A stretch of DNA of 64,000 nucleotides from Christensenella sp. UBA2853 (GTDB lineage Bacteria; Bacillota; Clostridia; Christensenellales; Aristaeellaceae), in contig DEFL01000013.1 in the NCBI GenBank assembly GCA_002350845.1, forward strand, positions 24,749-88,748. Reading direction: 5' to 3'. Both the position numbers and the translations under genes were made by a program. The notes beneath the pieces were generated by a model, which was not told the DNA's origin, ran no database searches, and saw nothing but the letters and a program-made list of their open reading frames with translations. Positions 8,985-17,017 of the stretch are shown one piece after another. Each line of letters begins with the position of its first letter. The first letter of the stretch is position 1.

Positions 8985-11174
8985 TTACTCGCTTGTTACC
9001 AGTTCGGCATAAGCGCCGCCTTTGGCATACAGTTCCTCGTGCGTTCCGCGCTCCACGATTTTTCCTTTTTCCAGCACAATGATTTCATCGCAGTCACGGA
9101 TCGTGGACAGGCGGTGCGCAATGACAATACAGGAAATGCCTCTCATCTTCACCGCTTTGACCAGTTCATATTCTGTTTTCGCATCCAATGCGCTGGTCGC
9201 CTCATCCAGAATAATAACCGACGGGTCCTGGGCCAGAACGCGGGCAATTTCCAGTCTCTGTCTCTGACCACCCGACAGGTCTCTTCCGTTCTCGATCAAT
9301 TTGTTCTGGTAACCATTGGGACGCTGCAGAATATCATCATGGATCTGTGCATCCCTTGCCGCCAGGATGACTTCAAAATCCTCGATTGATTTATCCCACA
9401 TCCGTATATTGTTGGCGATGGTATCCTCAAACAGAACAATGTCCTGGTCCACCATGGCCACAGAGCCTGTAAACACGCTCCGCGGGATATCCTTGATCGG
9501 TCGTCCGTCAAACAGGATTTCTCCGTCCCAGGGCTGATACAATCCGGTAATGAGCTTGCTGACCGTGGATTTTCCGCTGCCGCTCCCTCCAACAATGGCA
9601 ATCCGGCTGCCGGGCTTCATGTGCATGGAGAAGTCTTCGATGGTGGGATTTCCCAGAGGCGAGTAACCGAAGGTGAGATTGCGAACCTCCACTTCCCCCT
9701 TCAGTTTTGCATAATCCTCATTCTTCTTTTCTCTGCTTTCCTGAAGCATGGGATCATCCGGATATTCCATCACGTCCTCTACGCGTTCCATCTCCGTGCG
9801 CATTTCCTGGATCGTCTGTCCCGCACTGACCAGGGTCATGGCCGGGTCCATGAAAGAGGTAAGCAGTCCCTGGAACGTTGTGATCATGCCCAGAGTAAAG
9901 TTTCCGTTCATGGCCAGGCGCACGCCAAGGAACAGAACGGCATAGTTGCACAGTGTATTGATCAGTGTGGGAATCATTCCATACCGGGCATTGAGCGTGT
10001 CAAAGCGGACCTGCTGAGTATTGACAGAAGCCTGATAGCCCGACCACTTGCGGAAGAAACCGGCTTCCGCGCCAGAAGCCTTGATGGTTTCCGCCATGCT
10101 GATGCCTGCCATGGTGGCCGATGCCAGTTTGCCCGAATCCCGCATCTGAACGCGCGTGAGATTCACCCGCTTTTCAGACATGTACCGCGCCACAATCAGG
10201 TTCAGGACCAGTGAGAATAATCCCAGCAGTGTCATGAGCGGGCTGTATCGCAGCATGATCACCAGATAAAAAACCATCATCATGGTGTTCAGGGCCAGCG
10301 GTGCCACAGTGCCGACGAGTGTCCCGGCAATCGAAGCGTTTGTTCCCTGGCGCTGAAGAATATCTCCGGTCAGGCGCTGAGAGAAAAACTCAACGGGCAG
10401 TTTCAGGATTTTCCACATAAAGGACGCATTGCCTTCGATCGCCATTTTTCCGTCGATTTTGAGCGTATAAATCGTCCTCGCCCATTCCACAATGATCTGG
10501 AAAATGCACAGGAGCGCCATCACCAGGATGAAAGGATGCAGCCATTCCGGCGCACGTCCTGACAGCAGCCTGTCAAAAAAGATTCGGGACATGACGGGGT
10601 TGATGACACCAAACAGGTAGGTGATCACAGACATCAGAGTGACAAACGCGACGGCCGGCCCCGCCCCTCTCAGACGTTTTTTGGCAAATTCAAGCGTGCT
10701 CTTCCGTTTTCCTGACGGCACAAACGACGGCCCCGGCGCAAACGTCAGGACAAGGCCGGTAAACGATTCATCAAACTCCTCCATGGATACCTGAACAATC
10801 CCTCTGGCCGGGTCATTGATCACGGCTTTTCCCTTTTTAAATCCATCGAGGACCACAAAGTGATTGAAATTCCAGTGAATAATACAGGGATAGGTGGCCT
10901 GGGTTTTGATCCCGTCCAGTTCCATTTTGTATCCATGGACTTCCAGCCCGTAGTTTTGGCCTGCAAGATAGACGTTTTTCATGTTTGAACCGTCTCTGGA
11001 AACACCGCAGTCCAGCCGGACCTGTTCGAGCGGGACCCATTTCTGGTAATAGGCGAGAATCATGCACAGACACGCCGCCCCGCATTCAAGCGCTTCCATC
11101 TGCATGATCATCGGAACTTTGGCGACACTGTCTTTGACAGGCTGATGCCTGCTTTTACTCAGCTTCTCTTTCAT
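8985..11174 (-). CDS. NHLM-type bacteriocin export ABC transporter with C39 leader peptidase
   Basis: 729 residues. N-terminal C39 peptidase with catalytic Cys in MEALECGAACLCMIL, His in WNFNHFVVLDGF and Asp in INDPARG; then a six-helix ABC domain and an ATPase with Walker A GGSGSGKST, signature LSGGQRQR and Walker B VIILDEATSALD. It should remove a double-glycine-type leader while exporting the peptide. Start chosen at ATG 11174, seven bases after GGAGG; the longer frame to 11258 lacks a ribosome site. No precursor peptide or modifying enzyme was found nearby. Confidence 0.93.
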   Translation of the reverse strand: MKEKLSKSRHQPVKDSVAKVPMIMQMEALECGAACLCMILAYYQKWVPLEQVRLDCGVSRDGSNMKNVYLAGQNYGLEVHGYKMELDGIKTQATYPCIIHWNFNHFVVLDGFKKGKAVINDPARGIVQVSMEEFDESFTGLVLTFAPGPSFVPSGKRKSTLEFAKKRLRGAGPAVAFVTLMSVITYLFGVINPVMSRIFFDRLLSGRAPEWLHPFILVMALLCIFQIIVEWARTIYTLKIDGKMAIEGNASFMWKILKLPVEFFSQRLTGDILQRQGTNASIAGTLVGTVAPLALNTMMMVFYLVIMLRYSPLMTLLGLFSLVLNLIVARYMSEKRVNLTRVQMRDSGKLASATMAGISMAETIKASGAEAGFFRKWSGYQASVNTQQVRFDTLNARYGMIPTLINTLCNYAVLFLGVRLAMNGNFTLGMITTFQGLLTSFMDPAMTLVSAGQTIQEMRTEMERVEDVMEYPDDPMLQESREKKNEDYAKLKGEVEVRNLTFGYSPLGNPTIEDFSMHMKPGSRIAIVGGSGSGKSTVSKLITGLYQPWDGEILFDGRPIKDIPRSVFTGSVAMVDQDIVLFEDTIANNIRMWDKSIEDFEVILAARDAQIHDDILQRPNGYQNKLIENGRDLSGGQRQRLEIARVLAQDPSVIILDEATSALDAKTEYELVKAVKMRGISCIVIAHRLSTIRDCDEIIVLEKGKIVERGTHEELYAKGGAYAELVTSE

Positions 11175-11394
11175 CGGACAGCCTCCTCGTAAGATCAGGT
11201 CTGCGGATTCTTTCCATGGCCGTTTCCATCCGGATGCATGGCCATTTCCCGAAAGCATCCCGCAGAAAAGGATATGCAGGTTTCTCTACTCCTGTCATTC
11301 AGGAAGAGAGGTGCAGGGACCACACGTGCATCAGCCGCGCAGATGGCTGGTGTACACGCCGGTTCCTCACACGGTTCACCTGCATTTCCTATCG

Positions 11395-12063
11395 TCAGTT
11401 CAGCAGAAAGCTGATCGGCGTTGTGGATTCAGTCACAATCTGTGCATCATAAACGCCGTCCGGAAGCTGTTTGCTGATATCATCCAATGCAATGCTCACC
11501 GTTGCATAATCGTAGCTGTGCGCTCCGGTCACTGTCCCCAGTTTCTCATCCAGCCGCACCCTGCGGTCGGATTGAAAAGCTCTTTCCAGCTCACCGCGCA
11601 TATCATAGGCAGAGGTGACGCCTTTTTCCACAAAAACCAGATATGGATCATCTGTCATGCCTTCCGGAAGTCCGTGCTGATCCACAAATGTCAGCATATA
11701 CGTCCCGTCTTCGAGCGTATGTTCATCATCCATATGGATTTCAAGCGCCAGCCTGCTGGCTTGTGAGATATCCTTGATCTCCCCGTTTTCTCCATTAATC
11801 CGCACGGGCATATGGATCTTGACGAGGTCCAGCTGAGAGAGCGGCAGGTCGCCTGTCACAAATCCATAGGTCGATGTCACCTTGATATCAATGGTGCTTT
11901 CCATGACCGATGTGGAGGCATAGACAATAAAGCCGACCAGCAATGCAATGACAGCAGACAATATCATCCACAGTTTCGGACTGGTCACCCGCATATAATC
12001 ATGCATTTCCTCGGGGGAAGAAATCCGGTCGATGCTTTCTTTTCGAAACAGCTGATGATCCAT
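11395..12063 (-). CDS. Short HlyD-like membrane-fusion protein of the NHLM exporter
   Basis: 222 residues. The N-terminal pattern LFRKESIDRISSPEEMHDYM followed by RVTSPKLWM and one transmembrane helix (about 32-50) matches the start of NHLM-associated HlyD proteins. The rest is a beta-rich extracytoplasmic region without the long coiled-coil hairpin usual in HlyD proteins, which are about twice this length. It precedes the two ABC subunits on the same strand and may link them to the outside in a Gram-positive envelope. The family link rests on the N-terminus only. Confidence 0.72.
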   Translation of the reverse strand: MDHQLFRKESIDRISSPEEMHDYMRVTSPKLWMILSAVIALLVGFIVYASTSVMESTIDIKVTSTYGFVTGDLPLSQLDLVKIHMPVRINGENGEIKDISQASRLALEIHMDDEHTLEDGTYMLTFVDQHGLPEGMTDDPYLVFVEKGVTSAYDMRGELERAFQSDRRVRLDEKLGTVTGAHSYDYATVSIALDDISKQLPDGVYDAQIVTESTTPISFLLN

Positions 12064-12128
12064 GAAATGGAGCTCCTTTCTGTATAACCACAGTCAAAGA
12101 TGTCTGTCAATTCAGCCTGCTCCTGCTT

Positions 12129-13577
12129 TTACAGCAGGAGAGACAATGCACCATACAGGGCCACAAACAGAATCAGAAGAAAGAGTTCCTGTTTCCAGCT
12201 TTTCTGCATGAGTCCGATGCATTCCCGCATGAATGCGTTTGGCCAGTACCACCACTTGGTTCTGCTGCCGATTCCTTCTGCCTGCAGGCCTGCCGAATCA
12301 GCCCAGATCCCGCTGCGGAACACATGATAATTCGTGGTCGCAAACAGGATTTTACCCGCGTCCGACATTTTTTCGATGATTGCTTTTGAAAAAGCCATAT
12401 TCTCCCAGGTATTGCGTGATTGCGTCTCCGGAACAATCAGGCTGTCCGGAATCCCCTGATCCAGCATATACCTGCGCATGGCTTCCGCCTCAGGCATGCT
12501 TTCGTTTTTTCCCTGACCGCCGGAAGGAATCAGGACCGCCTCTTTCCCGGTCTGCTCCTTCTGCTTTCTCCAGAATGCAATGGCCCGGTCTACACGTCCG
12601 CGCAGAAGCGGCGGAAGCGTTCCGTCCTTCCGGAACCAGCAGCCCAGAATAATGATAAAATCCCGATCTGGTTTCGGCTCATATCTTGCCGCTTTCAGGC
12701 CGCAGATCATGGTCCCGGCAAGCATGCATTCAAAGTAAACAAACACGGTCGCATAGACATTTTCAAACGTGTTCCTCAGGCGGTTTTCCCACTCGCTTCC
12801 GGCAAAATCCTGCCAGCCCCAAATCCAGCCCAGCAGTTCTCCCAGAACAAGCAGCACGCTGATGATCAGCCCTAAAGCATTCGCCGTGCGCTTCCCTTCA
12901 TGCCGCATGAGAATCAGATTGCTCACCGCCATTGCGATGGAAAAGACAAGCACAAGCGGAGCCGTCAGATTCATGAAGGACCGGGCTGCCCCGCTGATCG
13001 ATGACACCGCCATAATCATGCCGTATTCCGCCGGGTCAAGGATATGCTGCAGGGTCACAGCAAGCATGACAGCAAACGCCACCAGGGCAAATATGCCAAA
13101 CCCGACATAAAATACCGTGGCATACCTGTAAAGGCGGTATCCCTTTGCCCTGAAGAACTGCCGCATCATGATCCATCCGGTCAGGAGCCAGAACAGGGTC
13201 ACGGCAGCGAGGACAAAGGCGTCCCCTGTAAAGTTATCATTGGAGCCGTTATAAATCGTCATAAAGGCATCCACAGAAACAGGAATGAGCGAAATGTCTT
13301 CGCCGCTCTCATCCTGGATGAGCAAATACGTCCTTCCCTCATGCTCAGGCCAGAGTCTCAAAACCAGGTCCCGGTTTTTGACTTCAACCGTTTCCACCCT
13401 GACGATGCCTTGTTCCTCCGGCATGATCTTCAGTGACTCGAGCTGATAGTCCCCGTTTTCCGAGTATGGCAGCGGATGATAGGTCAGGAAAGCATTCCCT
13501 GCCACCATCCGGCATCCCAGGCAGAGGACTGCAAGAATGACGGCACATATCGCCACCTGTCTGGCAGTCTGTTTCAA
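12129..13577 (-). CDS. YdcF/SanA-family (DUF218) membrane protein
   Basis: 482 residues. An N-terminal signal-anchor and extracytoplasmic stretch is followed by about six membrane helices (roughly 115-290) and a C-terminal DUF218 domain: IIILGCWFRKDGTLPPLL, SGGQGKNE, ETQSRNTWENM and ATTNYHVFRSG. SanA-type members affect envelope permeability and vancomycin exclusion. The start is a TTG with AAGGAG eight bases upstream. A small inverted repeat (12120-12140) spans the stop codon. It sits between the NHLM membrane-fusion gene and the VanZ gene, strengthening an envelope theme. Confidence 0.88.
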   Translation of the reverse strand: MKQTARQVAICAVILAVLCLGCRMVAGNAFLTYHPLPYSENGDYQLESLKIMPEEQGIVRVETVEVKNRDLVLRLWPEHEGRTYLLIQDESGEDISLIPVSVDAFMTIYNGSNDNFTGDAFVLAAVTLFWLLTGWIMMRQFFRAKGYRLYRYATVFYVGFGIFALVAFAVMLAVTLQHILDPAEYGMIMAVSSISGAARSFMNLTAPLVLVFSIAMAVSNLILMRHEGKRTANALGLIISVLLVLGELLGWIWGWQDFAGSEWENRLRNTFENVYATVFVYFECMLAGTMICGLKAARYEPKPDRDFIIILGCWFRKDGTLPPLLRGRVDRAIAFWRKQKEQTGKEAVLIPSGGQGKNESMPEAEAMRRYMLDQGIPDSLIVPETQSRNTWENMAFSKAIIEKMSDAGKILFATTNYHVFRSGIWADSAGLQAEGIGSRTKWWYWPNAFMRECIGLMQKSWKQELFLLILFVALYGALSLLL

Positions 13578-13615
13578 ATCCGATGCTCCTTCCAGTCCCT
13601 TGAGGACAAGACATT

Positions 13616-14701
13616 TTACCGCTCAATGACAGTAATCATCACATGGTCCGGTCCTGCAAAATGAATGCATCGCAGTCCCGTGTATGGATCCTGCTGAATA
13701 CTGCCTGTGTCAATGCCGTTCAGATTCAGCCTGCGGATAATGGGCTTGAGATGTCTCGCCGTCAGCGTCAGTGACTGCTGCTTGAGAACTTCCGTCGTGT
13801 TTGAGCAATGAATCTCAATCTGATACTTTCCCATCTCCAGCAGCATGTCCGTTCCGGGCTGATCAAGCGGAACGATCTGTTTGATCAGGCGGAATCCCAG
13901 TTTCATGACATAAAAATCCCAGATTTCCTCTTCATTGGTCGCCAGAAGCGCCGTTCTTGAAAGTCCCATCTTTCTGGCGAACGGATACAGGGTTCGCTCT
14001 CTGGCATTCTTCTTCCACCGGCGATAGGATTTCAGTTCCTTGCGCCAATTCGGATGGGTCACCACATAGGCGACGGAGATAAAGAGAAACTGACCGATGA
14101 TCCCGCCAATCGTATTGGAGACCAGATCATCCATATCATAAAACCCGCGCCGGGTAATCAGCTGCAGATTTTCAATACCGAACGAAATCAGAAAGCAGGC
14201 CACAGCCGGACGGATGCGCACCTTGGCTCTGAACCATCCAGAGATATACGGCAGCATGTATCCCATGGGCACAAACAGCATAATGTTCATGTAGACCTGG
14301 GTAATATTCGCCGTATTCACAATCTGAATGTGCGACATGGCTTCCCGGAATCCCTTTGTAAAGAGGATGCGGATCACATCAAAAATACCGTAATCAATTT
14401 TCACTGCACTCTGAAGGTCTTCATACAGTGCGACATGTACCTGATAATCCCTTGACGCGGACCTTGAGAAAAATACAATCCACGACAGCATCAGCATATA
14501 GATCAGAAAGATGGACGCAAGAATGCTCTGCCGCATTTTGAGCATGGTTTCGGCTTTTGGATTCCGGCTGATTCCGCCTTCCAGATTCAGCCCCATTTTT
14601 CTGCATACGCGTCTGTCAATCCAAGGAAGCAAAAAAACCATCACCAAGACCATCCCGGTGACGAACAGATTTGTCGATAAACTGTTTGCATTCAGGCGCA
14701 T
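13616..14701 (-). CDS. VanZ-family membrane protein with C-terminal VOC-like domain
   Basis: 361 residues. Residues about 10-225 are a VanZ domain with five or so helices and the hallmarks NIMLFVPMGYMLP, SFGIENLQL and DMDDLVSNTIGGIIG. VanZ proteins are linked to teicoplanin and lipoglycopeptide tolerance. Residues about 240-360 form a soluble VOC/glyoxalase-like domain: IWDFYVMKLGFRLIKQ, LEMGKYQIEIHCS and a final GLRCIHFAGPDH. VanZ fused to a VOC fold is uncommon. GGAGG lies seven bases before the ATG. It is the gene upstream of the YdcF protein, 38 bases apart. Confidence 0.85.
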   Translation of the reverse strand: MRLNANSLSTNLFVTGMVLVMVFLLPWIDRRVCRKMGLNLEGGISRNPKAETMLKMRQSILASIFLIYMLMLSWIVFFSRSASRDYQVHVALYEDLQSAVKIDYGIFDVIRILFTKGFREAMSHIQIVNTANITQVYMNIMLFVPMGYMLPYISGWFRAKVRIRPAVACFLISFGIENLQLITRRGFYDMDDLVSNTIGGIIGQFLFISVAYVVTHPNWRKELKSYRRWKKNARERTLYPFARKMGLSRTALLATNEEEIWDFYVMKLGFRLIKQIVPLDQPGTDMLLEMGKYQIEIHCSNTTEVLKQQSLTLTARHLKPIIRRLNLNGIDTGSIQQDPYTGLRCIHFAGPDHVMITVIER

Positions 14702-14773
14702 TGACTAGCCTCCATAGGATTCACACCGGCAGAAGCGAATGCGCTGTCTTTCCGCTTTCGACCGCTCATCCGC

Positions 14774-15973
14774 TCATTTTCCCTGATCTGCGGGAATCTC
14801 TGTATATCCAATACCGATCAATGAAGTGACCGCGCGTACAAACTTCCTGTTCCGGTAGTTTGCCATCTTGTTGATCATCTTTCCCCGGAAAATCAGGGCC
14901 ATGGTATTGCCGCCGTCAAGATTCAAAGCCTCTGTGACGCCGCGTTCTTTCATCATTTCTGCCACACGCTGCAGCGCAGTCCCTTTGCTGAAGCTGGTGC
15001 GTCCCTGAACACTGATGAGCAGGTAATGATTGGGTTCAATCATGCCCAGTGCCTGCCTTGGCTCAATGCTGCGAAAATAGGAATACACCATTTCATTGAT
15101 TCTGCCTTCATGCAGCAAAACAGGGCCGAAACTGAACACATTTACGGCCCCTTTTTCAAGCAGTTCTTCCGCCGTATATTCATTGCACGGATAAGTCATC
15201 AGTGTCCCGTCCGGATACTGTGCCATCATATCCAGATTTGGCAGATGATGCCCGGATTTTTGATTGGTCCTATCGCTGATGATCACTCCATTGCGGATAA
15301 TGATGCCGACCGTCTCATGATGTGCCATCCGCTCTGCATAAAAATCATCCGAAAAGCCGAGAACAAACTGCTCCCTCTCGGCTATCACATAGGGATATTG
15401 AAACTTTTTCCCGGGATGGTCACTGTCCGTCATCACGGTGCGAAAGGCCTGTCCGTTTCGGGTTCGAATGTCCGTTTCAAACCACACCAGCGGGATCGAG
15501 GAATCCTCTCCACGTGAAATGGTCACGCGGAGATCCCGGCTGATGTATACCCAGCGGCCTTCCTCCTCGTTCTCTTCAATCAGTTCCCCGTCGCCGATGA
15601 GAAAACCTTCACTGTCCAGCGCCGCGCCTTCAGGGAATTCCGATGGCGGAAGCGTTGCCAATGGACGCATGGTCGGGTAAGGTTTGCTCACCGCCGCATC
15701 CGAGAACAGAAGTTCCCGGGTTTCTGCATCCAGTACCCCGGTTTCGTTCAGGCCGTTCATTCTCTGGAACTCGCTGAGGGATGTCTGCGTCTGATCCGTG
15801 AATTTTTTCGTCAGCGATCCATCTTTGATATATCTCAGTTCCTGGAGACGCCTCTTCATTTCCAGCACATCGTCTCCCTTGGAACCGACGGCAAGCGTTT
15901 CCTCCGCACACACGGCAAAAAACAGAAAGGTACTGATGAGAAGCACAAAGAAAAGGACGATACCTTTTTTCAT
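14774..15973 (-). CDS. Secreted phosphodiester glycosidase (NAGPA) domain protein with peptidoglycan-binding module
   Basis: 399 residues. A Sec signal (KKGIVLFFVLLISTFLFF) is followed by a peptidoglycan-binding module (about 35-95: VGSKGDDVLEMKRRLQELRY, then FQRMNGLNETGVLD) and a C-terminal NAGPA domain (NVFSFGPVLLHEGRI, GMIEPNHYLLISVQG, ALNLDGGNTMALIFRG). This family removes phosphodiester-linked sugars and is common on Firmicutes surfaces. Start chosen at ATG 15973 with GGAGG twelve bases upstream; a longer frame to 16018 would overlap the sigma gene. It is co-directional with the sigma factor and may be a member of its regulon. Confidence 0.86.
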   Translation of the reverse strand: MKKGIVLFFVLLISTFLFFAVCAEETLAVGSKGDDVLEMKRRLQELRYIKDGSLTKKFTDQTQTSLSEFQRMNGLNETGVLDAETRELLFSDAAVSKPYPTMRPLATLPPSEFPEGAALDSEGFLIGDGELIEENEEEGRWVYISRDLRVTISRGEDSSIPLVWFETDIRTRNGQAFRTVMTDSDHPGKKFQYPYVIAEREQFVLGFSDDFYAERMAHHETVGIIIRNGVIISDRTNQKSGHHLPNLDMMAQYPDGTLMTYPCNEYTAEELLEKGAVNVFSFGPVLLHEGRINEMVYSYFRSIEPRQALGMIEPNHYLLISVQGRTSFSKGTALQRVAEMMKERGVTEALNLDGGNTMALIFRGKMINKMANYRNRKFVRAVTSLIGIGYTEIPADQGK

Positions 15974-16010
15974 ATACAGGCCATTCCTCCGGCATGGGCA
16001 CAGGGCAGAG

Positions 16011-16496
16011 TTACTCACTCATATACTTTTTCAGCATGATCAGTGCATTCTGATGGCGGAGTTTGACTGCACCATAGCTCAGACCCATCATCTGTGCAAT
16101 CTCTGTCAGCGTCTTTCCGTCATAATAGCGAAGAACAATGATGTCCATCATCTGCTGTGGAAGCTTGCGCAGGGCACCGGCAAGCTCGCTGAGTGTTTCT
16201 GTCTGCAGCAGACCTTCATCCACGACAGAGTCATCGGACATATTTTCATCGAGTTCTTCAGACGGCCTGGTTCTGCGGAAATAGTCAATCACCGTATTTC
16301 TGGTGATCGTAAAAATCCAGGTGCCGACGGCCGCTTTTCCCTTGTCATAGTTGCCAATCTTCCGCTGGATCTTTTCAAACACATCCGCACAGAGATCTTC
16401 TGCGTCCGAATGGTTCCGGACACGCGCAGAAATATATCCCATCACTTTGTTGCTGTATTCCATGTAAAGCTGGCCAATATCAATATCCGATGTCAT
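16011..16496 (-). CDS. ECF-type RNA polymerase sigma factor
   Basis: 161 residues. Region 2 (about 8-80) includes SDAEDLCADVFEKI and GTWIFTITRNTVIDYFRR; region 4 (about 105-158) includes LPQQMMDIIVLRYYDGKTLTEIAQMMG and a helix-turn-helix ending ALIMLKKYM. It should direct polymerase to a small regulon. Its ATG overlaps the stop of the preceding 63-residue gene by four bases, a sign of translational coupling. A classic zinc-binding or membrane anti-sigma factor is not encoded next to it. Confidence 0.92.
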   Translation of the reverse strand: MTSDIDIGQLYMEYSNKVMGYISARVRNHSDAEDLCADVFEKIQRKIGNYDKGKAAVGTWIFTITRNTVIDYFRRTRPSEELDENMSDDSVVDEGLLQTETLSELAGALRKLPQQMMDIIVLRYYDGKTLTEIAQMMGLSYGAVKLRHQNALIMLKKYMSE

Positions 16497-16684
16497 GGAT
16501 TCTTTTTCTCCTGTTCTTTCTTTTTGAGTGCATCGGGCGTGCCCGCTGCAGATACAAATTCCATCTCATCCATGCCCAGTTCTCTGACTCCGTACCGTGC
16601 ATGCACGGAATCAATAATCAGCTGAAGGTCAGAGTTCCCTTCGAACTTCTGATAATCGAACAACTGTTTCAGTTTCTTTTCCAC
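16493..16684 (-). CDS. Small protein co-translated with ECF sigma factor
   Basis: 63 residues, no recognised domain. The sequence is charged and mostly helical (KKLKQLFDYQKFEGN, then IIDSVHARYG), contains one Cys-free core and ends in a run of lysines and glutamates (KKKEQEKK). Start is GTG with GAGGAG upstream. Because it is the first gene of the unit and overlaps the sigma gene, it could be a small anti-sigma or co-regulator; that is inference only. Confidence 0.7.
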   Translation of the reverse strand: MEKKLKQLFDYQKFEGNSDLQLIIDSVHARYGVRELGMDEMEFVSAAGTPDALKKKEQEKKNP

Positions 16685-16785
16685 GTTGAATATCTCCTCT
16701 CAAGCACTTGTTCTGCCTCAGACAGAACAGATCTTCAGTCGGTTTTCATATATTTTCCATGGCAGGTTCTTTCTCTGCACTTTCT

Positions 16786-16815
16786 ATTGTACCATGTTCG
16801 AGTCTGCAAAATCAA
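16786..16815 (-). promoter_or_regulatory. Promoter of the 63-residue protein / ECF sigma / NAGPA unit
   Basis: Minus-strand TTGATT (16810-16815) and TACAAT (16786-16791) with an 18-base spacer, about 100 bases before the GTG start. The rest of the 16685-17017 gap, which separates divergent genes, shows a rightward TTGACA at 16915 but no well-spaced -10 for the protease gene. Confidence 0.6.
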
Positions 16816-17017
16816 TTCTGTTCTACACTATTTTACACACACTCTTCCCTGCCTGGATTCTGCATTCCAGGCCTTTAAATGAAAGCCTGAACTTTCTGAA
16901 AAAGCGCGATTTGACATGCCATCGTGCTTCCATCGGCGTATCAATTCAAGGAGGCACGCATTCTGTGCTTCCAAAGCTGCTGCATTATGTATCGATGAAA
17001 GGACAAAACATACAAAC

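Noticed and set aside
8367..9389. 340-codon frame opposite the NHLM exporter genes
   Set aside because: Spans the junction of two well-supported transporters and has no domain.
5831..14701. A complete vancomycin-resistance cluster
   Set aside because: Only VanX-like and VanZ proteins are present; no ligase, dehydrogenase or VanRS pair.
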